Source of the DNA: a virus
DNA: 25,573 nt
Virus record (IMG/VR): IMGVR_UViG_3300020175_000046
Span: 1 to 25,573 of that record
Reading direction: 5' to 3' (one strand)
The notes beneath the pieces are model-generated. The model did no database searches. It was not told the DNA's origin and saw only the letters and a list, made by a program, of their open reading frames with translations. The first letter of the stretch is position 1, and the number at the start of each line of letters is the position of its first letter. The translations under genes were made by a program, and so were the position numbers. Of the stretch, positions 1 through 10,037 are shown in pieces.

Positions 1-3000
1 AAAAACTGCTATGTTTCCATTTATTAAAGCAGTAACAGCGCTTGAAGTTAAGTTAGAATTACCAAAACCTAAATCGTTGTGGTCACCATTACCATGAGTT
101 CCTAAGTTAGAATTACCTGTGTTGCTTGTAAATCCTCTTGTGTTTACGTAAGAAAGAGTTGCTAAGTTGGTATTACCATTTCCTGTATGGTCAGAACTAG
201 CATGATGACTGCTTGAATGATTATCTTGTAAAACTATAGAACCTGTATTAGCATTAATAGATAAATTATTACCATTTACCTGTAAAGCTGTAACACCTGC
301 ACTTGCAGGAACGCTTCCCCAATATGGTTTACCATTTGCAGTAGCTCTTACAACAAAGTTTGTATTTGTTGTATTTGAGTAACTACCACCATCTTCAAAA
401 AATGCAGGACCAGACCATTTTATTCCATTTGTTCCACCAGATAATGCAACGGCTGAGTTCATTTCTGCTTGTAATGTTAAATCTCCAGATACATCTGCTA
501 TATATCCGGATTGACCATTGTTGCTATAAAACTGAATTATTTCACTAGCGCCACTTGATATTTCAACCCTTTGTCCAGAGTTAGCAGTAGCTATTGTTCC
601 GGCTATAGTTCCATCAAGGCTTGCACCAGTCACTGTACCTGTAATAGTGACATCATGAAATGTTGCAGCATTTGAAGTTAGTTGGTAACCTGTTGAATTG
701 TTTGTATCAAAACTACCCTCTAAAGTATTTGCATTTATACTTGTTCCACCAATAGTTCCAGAGTTAGCATTTATTGTTCCTGCGATAGTCGCAGATGAAG
801 CAACCATAGCTCCGTTAGTATCTACTGTAAATGTTCCGCTACCTAGATTTATACTTGAACCATCTATTGTTCCACCATCTAAAATGTCAGCGTTAATAGT
901 TCCACCAGATATTTGATTTGCAGTAATTGTTCCTGTAAAGTTACCATCTACACCAGAAAGTGTTCCTGTGAAGTTACCTCCTGCTGCACTTAAGTTTCCA
1001 GAAAAACTACCTCCAGCTGCGTCTAAATCTCCTCTAAATGTACCTGTCTCAAACTCAACAGAACCGTCAGACTTTATAATCCAACCAGCATTACCTGTAA
1101 TATAGTTATCACTTCTTATTGTTCCGAGTACTGGATTTGAAGGGTCAGAACTATCTGTATCTATAATAATTTCTTTACCGCTAATAGTTCCTGCTGTTAT
1201 TTTTGCAGCAGTAAGTGTATCTATCTTTGCGTCTGTAACTGCTAAGTCACCAATCTTTGCGGTAGTAATTGTTGCGTCATCAATAAATGCTGTAGATATT
1301 AATTCTTCTTCTACTTGTACTGCGGTAGATGGGTCAGACTCATTACCTGCTACGTCAACAGCTGTAACTCTATAAAAAGCAGTACCAGCGGTTGAGGCAG
1401 CAAATGTTGCTATTGCAGGAATACTTCCGTCAATGTGTCCAGCTCTAGCAGCTATCTCACCAACAAAGTTAGTAGAACTAATTGTAAAGCTTGATGTCAG
1501 ACCACGATAAACATTTAAGTGGTCTATATCTCTTGGTAAAGTAAAGTTTGAAGGGCTAGATATAACTGCACCAGCAACAGTTTTTGCAGCACCAAGTTTA
1601 TGTGTTATTTGTACTTTAGTTGCACTAGCAGCAATAGAACCAAAAGACCCTGTTGGAGCTGTTGGTTCGGGTGGTATAGTTGCGTCGGCAGGCATTTGTG
1701 AAGCAGTAATGACAGCAAATCCTCCAGAAAAACCAGAGTTGTCAATACAGGCAACACCAAACTCATAAGTGTTGTTTGGACCTAAACCTTTTATAACTAC
1801 AGCAGTTGTACCAAACTCTACTGTTAAATATTCATAGTCAGTAACTTGATTGTCATTACTATCAATAAGATTGTTTCCGTCAACATCTGTAACTTGTCTG
1901 TATCTAACTCGATACATATTACCATCAGTAATTCTTGAGCCATCTGTGTTTGTTGGTTCGTTCCAAGTTAATTTAGCAAAAGCAAAAGGTCTACCTGCTC
2001 CGTCTTGATAAGTACCACTAGCAGCTGCAAAACTTGTAGGTGCGTCTGGTACTGTAAACTCATTCGTACCTCCAACCGCAATTACTGAGGCTGAGGCTCT
2101 AAGGTCTTCGTTTATATTAGGACTTGTAGAACCTACTTCTACCTGTGTTACTCCAGACTCAAAAGACACATAGTCTGTTAAATCTGTATAGACTCCTTCA
2201 CTATTTCTGTAAAACACTCCCATACTGTCTGAAATAGGGAATGAGAGACCCATAACACGAATCTTGACAGGGTTTAAAATTTGTCCTTGATAAGCTATCT
2301 CGTGCCTATCTCTGTTTTCTAATGTAGCCTCATCTTGTGTATCTTCGAAACCAACCTCTGGGTCAAAGACAAAGATAACATCTCCTACTCCTATATCTCC
2401 AGATAAGTCATAGTCTTCTAGGCCTACAGATAAAGTTCTCTGAACTTTGTTGTATTCATTTAGGTATGCTTCTGCTCTAATATTACGCATAGAGTCTGGT
2501 ACTTCATTCTCAGAGAGTATCTGTATTCTTTCTAATTCATTACCGTGTAAATCTTTGTAAGGGTTATCTTTTGCGTCTGCTTGTCCTAAGTTTATTTCTT
2601 TACCATAGTTAGAAGCAATTAGCTCGACACGACTAACAAAGTCTTCTGCGTTAAACTCTGTTTTTAAGTCTGCACCAGAATAACCTTTAACACCTGCGTC
2701 TAAACCAGATAGTCTTCTTACAATCATTCCAGTAGGTTCACTATCTTCGTGACCTGTAAATAATGAAGTACGAGGTCCTACATCAATAGTACCGTCATTC
2801 TGCATTTTAAATTCTGCGTCTAAAGATGTACAAATTGTTTTTAAAGACTTGTAAGCTGATTCCATGTAATGCTTACCTGTATATGTTTTGTTCTCTGTAG
2901 TAGCTGTAGGTGCAGAAGCACTAAGGGGAAATGGCGCGTCCCAATACTTTGCGTTACCTCTAGTAATAACCATTCCATCAAGATAACCTTCAAAAAAGTT

Positions 3001-3996
3001 TCCGTCTTGTCCTTTACCAATTTGTAAAGAATCAGAACTTACTCTAACAAACAAATCTGGTCTATCTACTTCTGCTACTTGTACTCCATTTTTAAATGTT
3101 CTAAATAAATCACCCTTGTGTGATATAGCAAAGTGATTCCATTGGTTTAAATCAATAGAACCCATATCCATATTTAAGTCATCACCTGTTCCGTACCCAT
3201 TACCATCGTGAGTAATAAAAGCTTTGTTTCTTCCGTTAACGGCTTTACCGAATATCCATGGTGAATATGTATCGTTGTTTCTAGCCCATACGGTAGGATT
3301 ACCACTAGATGATGTTCTATATTCATACCACTCACAAGTAAACTCTTGATAAGTTAAATCTAATTCTGGTCTATCAGCTACAGTAACAAATCCGTCTGTA
3401 GTTAAATTAAGACTTGTACTACCAAATTGTGCTTGGTCTGTTGATATATCAGCAGTACCACTAAAAGTTACAAGTTGATTAGATGTAAATACAGAACCAT
3501 CAGAAGTAGTTGTATCTCCATCACTACCTTCATAATTTAAAAGTAAAACTGTATTATCATACTGTACTTCTACAACAGAACCTTTTCTTACTGCTTTCTG
3601 TGTAGCGTCTTCTCCACGTAAAATACCATAAGGTGTTGAACCGCTTCTATCTAAAACATCGTCAAGAGTATCTCTGGTGTAAGACCTAACAGCACCAACC
3701 CCTGCATTTCTAGCTAATACCATTCCTCTTGAATCAGTATCACCTAGATATCCAAGAATACCTATACCTGCAATTTCTATGCCTTCTTCTGTAATTGCTT
3801 GATTTTGTACAATACCAACATACCTAGCCATATCTCTAAGTTGTGCGTCAGTAAACTCTGAAGGATTTACTCGTGTAGAAGTTAAAACAATATTACCCCA
3901 AGGAGTTATTGTATTTAAGATTGAATTGGGTGTTGTTTCTAAGCTGAGGTACACATTAAACGTACCGGGAGCCATTAACTTTTCATTTACACTCAT
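1..3996 (-). CDS. Tail tip / receptor-binding protein, C-terminus cut by window edge
   Basis: The frame is open from ATG at 3996 to the window edge, 1332 codons without a stop, so the protein is incomplete. The ATG overlaps the TGA of the upstream tail gene (ATGA). An AAGGA Shine-Dalgarno lies 10 nt upstream, and GATAAT sits 6 nt before the ATG. Visible order: N-terminal tail-tip region (about 1-180); a LamG/concanavalin A-like lectin domain (about 180-350, with FTCEWYEY and NQWNHFAISHKG strands); a Tal/gp27-like baseplate region (about 370-640); two fibronectin type III-like domains (about 645-770 and 770-900); a DATITTAKIGDLAVTDAKI stalk typical of phage tail-tip proteins; then Gly/Thr/Ser/Asn-rich repeats built on GNFTGT and GGTI units. 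The last visible residues repeat GNSNL. It probably closes the tail tip and binds host surface sugar or protein. Domain calls are by eye. Confidence 0.8.
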   Translation of the reverse strand, partial: MSVNEKLMAPGTFNVYLSLETTPNSILNTITPWGNIVLTSTRVNPSEFTDAQLRDMARYVGIVQNQAITEEGIEIAGIGILGYLGDTDSRGMVLARNAGVGAVRSYTRDTLDDVLDRSGSTPYGILRGEDATQKAVRKGSVVEVQYDNTVLLLNYEGSDGDTTTSDGSVFTSNQLVTFSGTADISTDQAQFGSTSLNLTTDGFVTVADRPELDLTYQEFTCEWYEYRTSSSGNPTVWARNNDTYSPWIFGKAVNGRNKAFITHDGNGYGTGDDLNMDMGSIDLNQWNHFAISHKGDLFRTFKNGVQVAEVDRPDLFVRVSSDSLQIGKGQDGNFFEGYLDGMVITRGNAKYWDAPFPLSASAPTATTENKTYTGKHYMESAYKSLKTICTSLDAEFKMQNDGTIDVGPRTSLFTGHEDSEPTGMIVRRLSGLDAGVKGYSGADLKTEFNAEDFVSRVELIASNYGKEINLGQADAKDNPYKDLHGNELERIQILSENEVPDSMRNIRAEAYLNEYNKVQRTLSVGLEDYDLSGDIGVGDVIFVFDPEVGFEDTQDEATLENRDRHEIAYQGQILNPVKIRVMGLSFPISDSMGVFYRNSEGVYTDLTDYVSFESGVTQVEVGSTSPNINEDLRASASVIAVGGTNEFTVPDAPTSFAAASGTYQDGAGRPFAFAKLTWNEPTNTDGSRITDGNMYRVRYRQVTDVDGNNLIDSNDNQVTDYEYLTVEFGTTAVVIKGLGPNNTYEFGVACIDNSGFSGGFAVITASQMPADATIPPEPTAPTGSFGSIAASATKVQITHKLGAAKTVAGAVISSPSNFTLPRDIDHLNVYRGLTSSFTISSTNFVGEIAARAGHIDGSIPAIATFAASTAGTAFYRVTAVDVAGNESDPSTAVQVEEELISTAFIDDATITTAKIGDLAVTDAKIDTLTAAKITAGTISGKEIIIDTDSSDPSNPVLGTIRSDNYITGNAGWIIKSDGSVEFETGTFRGDLDAAGGSFSGNLSAAGGNFTGTLSGVDGNFTGTITANQISGGTINADILDGGTIDGSSINLGSGTFTVDTNGAMVASSATIAGTINANSGTIGGTSINANTLEGSFDTNNSTGYQLTSNAATFHDVTITGTVTGASLDGTIAGTIATANSGQRVEISSGASEIIQFYSNNGQSGYIADVSGDLTLQAEMNSAVALSGGTNGIKWSGPAFFEDGGSYSNTTNTNFVVRATANGKPYWGSVPASAGVTALQVNGNNLSINANTGSIVLQDNHSSSHHASSDHTGNGNTNLATLSYVNTRGFTSNTGNSNLGTHGNGDHNDLGFGNSNLTSSAVTALINGNIAVF
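49..177 (-). repeat. Direct repeats in the tail-tip C-terminal coding region
   Basis: The plus-strand 15-mer TAAGTTAGAATTACC occurs exactly at 49-63 and 103-117, with a diverged copy (TAAGTTGGTATTACC) at 163-177. Spacings are 54 and 60 nt, multiples of three, so the repeats encode GN(S/T)NL units in the tail-tip protein. Such in-frame repeats are common in tail fibre shafts and can change copy number by recombination. Confidence 0.7.
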
Positions 3997-5255
3997 GACT
4001 TAATTATCCTTACGTACTCATATATGCTGTCCAGATATGCGTCACGCATATTATCTGCTGTATTTTGTCCAGCTGCTGAAGAACCATCTAGAACATAACC
4101 TAGAAAAGCTTTCATCTGAGTTCCCGTAAGGTGTATACCACCATTAGTCAAGTCTGTACTAAAGGTAGTTGGAGAGCCTAAGATGAAATAGTTACCTTCA
4201 GAATCATTGCTTGAAGATACTATATAACCTGTTCCAGCAGTACTAGCCTCTGCTGTTGTTCTCTCTAAATGTATTTCATCGGCTGTACCATAAGAGTTTA
4301 TCACAATACTAAAAAATCTTGCGCCTCTTCTTAACGATACATCAAACGTTAACCTACCACTACCATCAGTATTTGCTTGTGATGTGAACCTTAAAGTTCC
4401 ACACTCAGCATAATTTTTAATTATTTGTACTGTGTTCCATCCATCCCACTCTGTTTGAGAAGAACCCTTACTAACTGCGAATTCTTTTACGCTACGATAG
4501 TCGTCGTTTTCCCAAAGAGAAACTGTAAATCTTGATTCTGTATTGCTATTAGTCAAAGTAAATTTAACTAATCCGTTTTCTATAGTTGCTTGGTCAACAT
4601 TGAGGTTAGGACTTAGTAAGCCATTTCTTACTTTTCCGTTTGTTGATATTTTGACTGCACCCTTTAAATAATCTTCTGGATTACATTCAAACTCTATATT
4701 ATTACTTCTAATATTACTACCAGAGAAAAACTGCATTGTAGTAGTTGATGTACCATGTTCAGCTATTCTTTCTTCAACAGAAGGAGATGTACCTGTACCA
4801 ACTGCTGGTATATGTACTGAGAATGCTCCGCTCGGAGGAGAGAAGAATTGTGAATCAGTAGAACTCACACTATGATTATTTTCTAATATAGCTCCAGAAA
4901 ACTGTGATTCAAATCGTATCTCACCCGGGTTACCTAAATAAGCTAGTGAAATGTTATAACCAAAACCTGCTCCGCCATATCTATTTATAGTTACATCAGA
5001 AGAATTAACTCTTACATAACCCTTAAGTGCTGTATCACCTGTATAAGTAAAAGGATGGAAGTGTCCATTCTTAGCCATAGATTCTAATTCATTTCTAATA
5101 TACTTTACTTCTTCGACATCAAGACCAGTAGCGTTTGTATGAGCAAGAATACCGCTAATTGTTAAATCTCTAGTTCCGTCCATTGCACTATGAGATAAGG
5201 ACTGTGGAGAAGTAAAACTTAAATGTCCTATTGTAACTTGATGGTCATTCGCCAT
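3993..5255 (-). CDS. Distal-tail-like minor tail protein
   Basis: A 420-residue, beta-rich protein with no obvious catalytic motif. ATG at 5255 is preferred over GTG at 5261 because AAGGAG lies 8 nt before it and the upstream stop overlaps it (TAATG). The N-terminal part (about 1-140) reads like a distal tail protein: a short strand, the turn DGTRDLTISGIL, then a region ending in GFGYNISLAYLGNPGEI. The rest is Ser/Thr/Asn-rich beta structure with two aromatic segments (near WDGWNTVQI and RRGARFFSIVI). Its position after tape measure and before the tail tip is where Dit-type hub proteins are found. A tail-tip hub or accessory baseplate role is likely; the exact family is not recognised. Confidence 0.65.
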   Translation of the reverse strand: MANDHQVTIGHLSFTSPQSLSHSAMDGTRDLTISGILAHTNATGLDVEEVKYIRNELESMAKNGHFHPFTYTGDTALKGYVRVNSSDVTINRYGGAGFGYNISLAYLGNPGEIRFESQFSGAILENNHSVSSTDSQFFSPPSGAFSVHIPAVGTGTSPSVEERIAEHGTSTTTMQFFSGSNIRSNNIEFECNPEDYLKGAVKISTNGKVRNGLLSPNLNVDQATIENGLVKFTLTNSNTESRFTVSLWENDDYRSVKEFAVSKGSSQTEWDGWNTVQIIKNYAECGTLRFTSQANTDGSGRLTFDVSLRRGARFFSIVINSYGTADEIHLERTTAEASTAGTGYIVSSSNDSEGNYFILGSPTTFSTDLTNGGIHLTGTQMKAFLGYVLDGSSAAGQNTADNMRDAYLDSIYEYVRIIKS

Positions 5256-5377
5256 TAGCACATCTCCTTATTTCTACATTGTTTGCACATACTGTATTTA
5301 GGTCCATAAAAGTATTCGCCGCAATTCCAGTCTGATTTACAAGCTTTTAAATAATGTTTTTCTTTATTATCAATCAT
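5255..5377 (-). CDS. Small Cys-rich (zinc-binding?) protein, 40 residues
   Basis: This short gene fills the gap between the 130-residue membrane protein and the distal-tail protein. Its ATG at 5377 overlaps the upstream TAA (TAATG) and its own TAA overlaps the downstream ATG (TAATG), so all three genes are translationally coupled. It encodes five cysteines (13, 19, 31, 34, 40), including CKQC, with His9 and a Gly/Tyr-rich centre, a spacing that could hold a zinc ion. It has no Shine-Dalgarno of its own, but the AAGGAG serving the next gene lies in its last codons. No family is recognised. A structural zinc protein of the tail tip or a small regulator are both possible. The double stop-start overlap is the main argument that it is real. 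Confidence 0.6.
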   Translation of the reverse strand: MIDNKEKHYLKACKSDWNCGEYFYGPKYSMCKQCRNKEMC

Positions 5378-5769
5378 TATCTACAACAGTTCGCTTCTAT
5401 CCACGCAAGTCTAGTTTGTATTTCTCTAACTACATTTAAGTCTTGGTCTTGGTCTATAAGTTGTGTTTCAAGACGAGTAATTTGTATTTTGATATCGTCC
5501 CATTCCCATTTTTCAATTTGGACATATTGGTTAGTATCATTAGCTATTTCTAGTTTCTGAACTTTTTCAAACAGTACAGCTATATCGCCTTGTACGAATG
5601 TGCTTTCTTTTAGCATTTGAAAATCTACTTCAACTTGATTCATTCTGTTATCTATGCCTTTAAGTGTGTCAACGATTTCAGTAGCAGTAGATAAACCTGT
5701 TCCTATTGTTCCCATAAGAGCAATAGCAGTTGCTATCAAACCTATATTATCTTTTATTTTTGCAAACAT
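5377..5769 (-). CDS. Membrane-anchored coiled-coil protein, 130 residues
   Basis: The protein has one hydrophobic segment near the N-terminus (about residues 9-27, Gly/Ala/Ile-rich) followed by a long charged region with heptad-like spacing (about 35-125) and ends in a Cys-Cys pair. The ATG at 5769 shares its last base region with the tape measure stop, and GAGG lies about 8 nt upstream. Short membrane-plus-coiled-coil proteins right after the tape measure may be holin-like, spanin-like or tail-associated. There is only one clear membrane span and no endolysin beside it, so the lysis reading is weak. No family is recognised. The terminal cysteines and the Cys-rich neighbour at 5255-5377 might interact, but that is speculation. 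Confidence 0.7.
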   Translation of the reverse strand: MFAKIKDNIGLIATAIALMGTIGTGLSTATEIVDTLKGIDNRMNQVEVDFQMLKESTFVQGDIAVLFEKVQKLEIANDTNQYVQIEKWEWDDIKIQITRLETQLIDQDQDLNVVREIQTRLAWIEANCCR

Positions 5770-8700
5770 TACCTATTCCTCAAACCTGTACCGGATGTTC
5801 CTTCTTTTTCTAGCTTGGTAAGTTCTTTTCTAATATTCATAGCCATTTTTCTAGCTGTTATTGGGTCTGCTGGTAATCCAGTAATATTTTTTTTCATATT
5901 CTCTACTGTAACACCACCAGTTCCTTGACCTGTTTTATTAGAGAATACTGATGTACCACTCGGTGTTGACATAATAACTTCTGGTCCTCTTTCACCTACA
6001 AGTGATGACCTACCTATAGGAACGTTACCACCTGTGTAATTCTGCATATCTACTCTTCTACCGGTATAGTATCCGCCTTGACCAATTACTCCCATCGTAC
6101 CACTTTGGTTTTGGGTCTGCTGGTAATGAGGGTTAGCAAACATTTGTATTCCGTTAAAGATATTATTTGTTCTCATTTCTTCAGATATCTCATTTATAAC
6201 GTTTTTAGTATGGTTCATAACAGCAGTAGTATTATTCAAAAAGTTATTTACTGCTTGGTCTTGATATGAGATAAATCCGGCCATCTCTGTATCCATTGCT
6301 ACCAATACTTCTTGAACGTATGAAGTAGGTATTCCTAACTCTTTAGCTAGACCCATAAACATGTTGTTAAGGTCTGGATACTTTCTTCTTAGTTTATCTA
6401 TCTCTATACCATTTTGCATTATTTTAATATTATTCTCTGCGACCATTGCATTGTATTTAGAAGTAGCGTCAGCAATTTTTTGGTATCTTTCCGGCTGTAC
6501 TTTTAATTGGTCATTGTAAGATTCAATAGCAGAAATTATATCTGGTGATAATCCTTCTGCTCTAGATTTAGCGGCTGCTAGTTCTGCTTCAGCTGCTTTA
6601 ACTTGCAAGTTTAAGATTTTCTTCTCAACCTCAGACATTGGATTACGCATTTCTTCAAGTTCTTCTCTTGCTGCGTCTAGGTCTAAGTTGTCAGCAACTC
6701 CCTGTTCTACTGCTAGTTCTAGGAACTTAACTTCTTTTTCTTTGTCTCGTAAAGATTTCTTTTGACGTGCAGTCATCTTACTGCTTAATTTGTCTCTCAT
6801 CTTATCTAAACTAAGGCTCATCTGTAATATTTCAAGCTCTTCGCTTGCAGTAACGACTCCTTCTTTACCAAATTTATCTATAGCTTCTAGAACAGCTTCA
6901 CGTGCTAAATCTACTTCTAACTGTTCCTTCTTTCTAAGACTTATTTGAATATCACCAAAGACTATATCTTGTTGCAGTTCAGCAATTTCTTGTTGAGTAT
7001 CTCTTATTGCTCTATTTCGTTTTTTGATATCTTCCGTCATTCGGAACATTGACAATAAAGCGTTAAGTTCATCTTCTCTTGCCGATGTTGCAGCTTTGAC
7101 TAGTTGTAGGTTATCAAAATTGATTTGTGCATTTGCTACTTGTACACTATTCAATCCGTTAGTCTCAAGTATTTGGTCTCTAAGCTCTTGAGTTACTTGC
7201 TCACCAGTTCCTTGTATACCCGAAAGTTCTGCATTACTATCAACAAACTGCTGATTAAGGTCTGCAAACGCTGATGATAAATTTTCATCCCCGAGTCCTC
7301 GCAAAAATGCAACAGCTGTACCAAATGCTTCACCAGTGTCTTCTATACTTGATACTTGTGAAGCTAAACCGACTTGTCCTTGACTGATTAATATTGCTAT
7401 AGCATTAGTAATGAACGATACTCTATCTTCTAGTTCTTGTGCTCCCGCAATAATATCATCTGGGGATATAAATGATACTTGACTTAACTTGCTATAAGCT
7501 GTTCCCAATTCTCCCATTTTGTCTATTTGGTCATTGATATAATTAGTAACATCTATTACAACTTCTCCAAAAGCTTTTGCACTATCTGTTGCTACATCGG
7601 TGCTTCCATATACTTTTTTAATAACTTTATCAGCTGTGATTGAGTTTCCAATAAATTCGTCTAAGGTAATAGTTGTATCGCCGGTTTCTTTTTGCATAGC
7701 ATTGTATCTGTCAACTAATGTTTGAGCACTCTCCGCTAAGAAATCTTGTTCTTTATCAATTCTACTCATGCGAACACCAAGTTCTGATAAAGCGGGGATT
7801 TGGTTATTTAAAAATCCTAATTGCCTCTTTTGTGTTTTTGTAAATTCATCTGAACCAGCTTCCGCTCTTGAGAATGCACTTTCGATATTAGTTACAGTGT
7901 CATTTATAACATTTCCTGCATTAGCAAAAATCGTAGCGTCATCTAATCCTTTAACGGAAATAAGTTGTAATAATCCTGTCAAATCTCCTTTAGCTAGTAA
8001 ATCTTCTACTATCTGCAATTCTACACCTATAGCTTTTGCTAACTCTTCTGCTAAGTCTCCTTCTTCTCCAAGAGTATTTTTAACAAAACTTAAACCACTT
8101 CCTCCTTGATTACTATCAAATTCAACTTCTGTACCGCTTATTTGAACTGTTTCAATCTTTATTGGGTCTTGTGTCAAGTCTCCTAAAGCTTTATATTGAT
8201 TACCTAAAACGCTAAATGCAGTAGATATTTTTTCTGCTTCTTTTACAGATATATCTTTCATAAACTTAGGTATGTTCATAAATGCTCTAACACCAGAAAT
8301 ATTTATATCTTCAAGTTCTTCATTAATAATCTCTAATTCTTTTTTATATATTTTTAATATATCTGATGAGAAACCTTCATTTTGCAATTTATTAAATTCT
8401 GCTTGTTTTTCTTCTAATTTACTTTGTAGTGGTACGAATGCAGAAGCAGTTTCAAAAAATATTTTTGCTGAAGCTTTGGAATTTTTATTTGCTCTAGCAT
8501 TTGCCATACCGAAGACTGCTATAGCTGCTGCTGCAAGAGCAAGTTGAGGTAACATCATTCGTAGTCCTTGGGTCATTCTCATATACGCCATTGTCTGGTT
8601 ACCCATTAGTTTACGAGCTTTGATTGCATGGGCTTCCGTACTCTTACTTAAAGCAAGCTGTTTTATTTCTTGTCTTGTAAGTTCTGAAAGAGCTACTGCC

Positions 8701-10037
8701 GCCTTACTTGTCTGAGAAGCTACTTTTGCTTGTATAGATATAAATTTAAAGAAGTTGAATATAGGCATAGCCATAGCAAGACCTAGTGTTGCAAAACCAG
8801 CAGTAAGAACTTTCATAGAATTAGACATATTAGTAAAACCTACTTCAGCACTCTTCTCATCATCTGCTGCTGCAAGTGCAACACCAGTAAGTGTTTGTGT
8901 CAATGCTTTTGCAAGTGGTAAGAATGTATTACCTATTTCTATACGAAGTTCTGTAAAAGCATTCTTCATCAACTTTGTTTGTGATTTTAAAGTCTCGAAT
9001 CGTTTAGCAGCCTCTTCGTTAAGAGCATTATTAATTTCAAAAGCAGCATTACCTCTAGCTAATGTTTCAGTAACTAGGTCTCCTGCCTCAGATAGAGCTA
9101 ACAAAGCTCGAATGGTTCTTTGTTGTTTTAAACCTAATGCGTCAAGAACTTCGACAACATTACCACCTTCAGAACTTAATCTTTGTAGTCCTTGTAAAAA
9201 TATATTAAATGCTTGTGCTGGATTGTTATCAGCTAATTGTTTAAATTGTTCTGGTAATACTCCCGAAACTCTTGAGAAAACATCAAGCTGTTCTTTTCCA
9301 CCCTGTATAGCTACAGTTAATTGCTGAAATACACGTGCGACGGCAGTACCACCTGCTTGTGATTGAACACCAACAGCTTGTAAAGCAGTAGCAATTGCTA
9401 AAGTATCCGCGGCTGTTGCTCCAGCTACTTTAGCACCTGCTGCTAATCGTAATGATGTAGAAAGTATTTCGTCTTCAAGAGCTGCGAAGTTGTTACCTAA
9501 GTCAACTAATGAAGAAGCAAGTTTAGATATGTCCTCATTTCCGAGCTGGAAAATAGTTTTCATTCTAGCTAAACCAAGTGCAGCAGTTTCAGTTGATAAT
9601 CTAGTCGCTACTCCTAATTTAGATATTGTTTCAATAAATGTTGGAAGTCCAGTTGATTCAATACCTAACTGACCACCAAGTTCACCGATTGCATTTAATT
9701 GATTAGTTGCAATAGGTATTTCTGTTGCAAGTTTTCTGACAGATACAGCTAATTGGTTAAAATCTGCTTCTGAAGCGTCAACAGTTTTTCTAATACCTGC
9801 AAAAGAATCTTCGAATTTAGAAGCTGCACCGACTGTAAAAGCCATAGTTGTAGCTAAGCCAGCTAATGTTGTTAATGCTGTAGTACCTACTGCACCAGCA
9901 AGACCGCCAAGTTTACCATAAGCACCCATGACCGTAGAGGCTAAGTTGTTTGCTTCTTTCGCTGCCTTATTAGTAGCGTCGTCCATGTCTACTTTGAACG
10001 AAACAAGAAAAGGAGCTACACCTCCAGATTTAGCCAC
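5769..10037 (-). CDS. Tail tape measure protein
   Basis: A 1422-residue protein, the longest complete gene here, placed directly after the tail assembly chaperones as in most siphoviruses. It starts at GTG 10037 with AGGAGGA just upstream and overlaps the chaperone T reading frame by 8 nt. Residues about 75-385 look like the TP901-type PhageMin_Tail core (KFEDSFAGIRKTV, then repeated helices with GNNFAALEDEI and AVGVQSQAGGTAVARVFQQL). Hydrophobic stretches at about 409-435 and 491-512 fit the membrane-inserting part. Long charged coiled coils follow (about 1000-1200), and a Gly/Thr-rich segment with NVPIGRSSLVGERGPEVI, a familiar tape measure tail motif, lies near the end. At the usual 1.5 angstrom per residue, the tail would be about 210 nm. 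It sets tail length and helps DNA pass into the cell. Confidence 0.95.
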   Translation of the reverse strand: MAKSGGVAPFLVSFKVDMDDATNKAAKEANNLASTVMGAYGKLGGLAGAVGTTALTTLAGLATTMAFTVGAASKFEDSFAGIRKTVDASEADFNQLAVSVRKLATEIPIATNQLNAIGELGGQLGIESTGLPTFIETISKLGVATRLSTETAALGLARMKTIFQLGNEDISKLASSLVDLGNNFAALEDEILSTSLRLAAGAKVAGATAADTLAIATALQAVGVQSQAGGTAVARVFQQLTVAIQGGKEQLDVFSRVSGVLPEQFKQLADNNPAQAFNIFLQGLQRLSSEGGNVVEVLDALGLKQQRTIRALLALSEAGDLVTETLARGNAAFEINNALNEEAAKRFETLKSQTKLMKNAFTELRIEIGNTFLPLAKALTQTLTGVALAAADDEKSAEVGFTNMSNSMKVLTAGFATLGLAMAMPIFNFFKFISIQAKVASQTSKAAVALSELTRQEIKQLALSKSTEAHAIKARKLMGNQTMAYMRMTQGLRMMLPQLALAAAAIAVFGMANARANKNSKASAKIFFETASAFVPLQSKLEEKQAEFNKLQNEGFSSDILKIYKKELEIINEELEDINISGVRAFMNIPKFMKDISVKEAEKISTAFSVLGNQYKALGDLTQDPIKIETVQISGTEVEFDSNQGGSGLSFVKNTLGEEGDLAEELAKAIGVELQIVEDLLAKGDLTGLLQLISVKGLDDATIFANAGNVINDTVTNIESAFSRAEAGSDEFTKTQKRQLGFLNNQIPALSELGVRMSRIDKEQDFLAESAQTLVDRYNAMQKETGDTTITLDEFIGNSITADKVIKKVYGSTDVATDSAKAFGEVVIDVTNYINDQIDKMGELGTAYSKLSQVSFISPDDIIAGAQELEDRVSFITNAIAILISQGQVGLASQVSSIEDTGEAFGTAVAFLRGLGDENLSSAFADLNQQFVDSNAELSGIQGTGEQVTQELRDQILETNGLNSVQVANAQINFDNLQLVKAATSAREDELNALLSMFRMTEDIKKRNRAIRDTQQEIAELQQDIVFGDIQISLRKKEQLEVDLAREAVLEAIDKFGKEGVVTASEELEILQMSLSLDKMRDKLSSKMTARQKKSLRDKEKEVKFLELAVEQGVADNLDLDAAREELEEMRNPMSEVEKKILNLQVKAAEAELAAAKSRAEGLSPDIISAIESYNDQLKVQPERYQKIADATSKYNAMVAENNIKIMQNGIEIDKLRRKYPDLNNMFMGLAKELGIPTSYVQEVLVAMDTEMAGFISYQDQAVNNFLNNTTAVMNHTKNVINEISEEMRTNNIFNGIQMFANPHYQQTQNQSGTMGVIGQGGYYTGRRVDMQNYTGGNVPIGRSSLVGERGPEVIMSTPSGTSVFSNKTGQGTGGVTVENMKKNITGLPADPITARKMAMNIRKELTKLEKEGTSGTGLRNR

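Noticed and set aside
5256-5261. GTG at 5261 as start of the distal-tail-like protein
   Set aside because: ATG at 5255 has better Shine-Dalgarno spacing (8 nt) and a TAATG overlap with the upstream small gene.
8755-9327. A 190-codon plus-strand frame opposite the tape measure
   Set aside because: It mirrors the tape measure's codon pattern; no recognised motif, and all neighbouring genes are on the minus strand.
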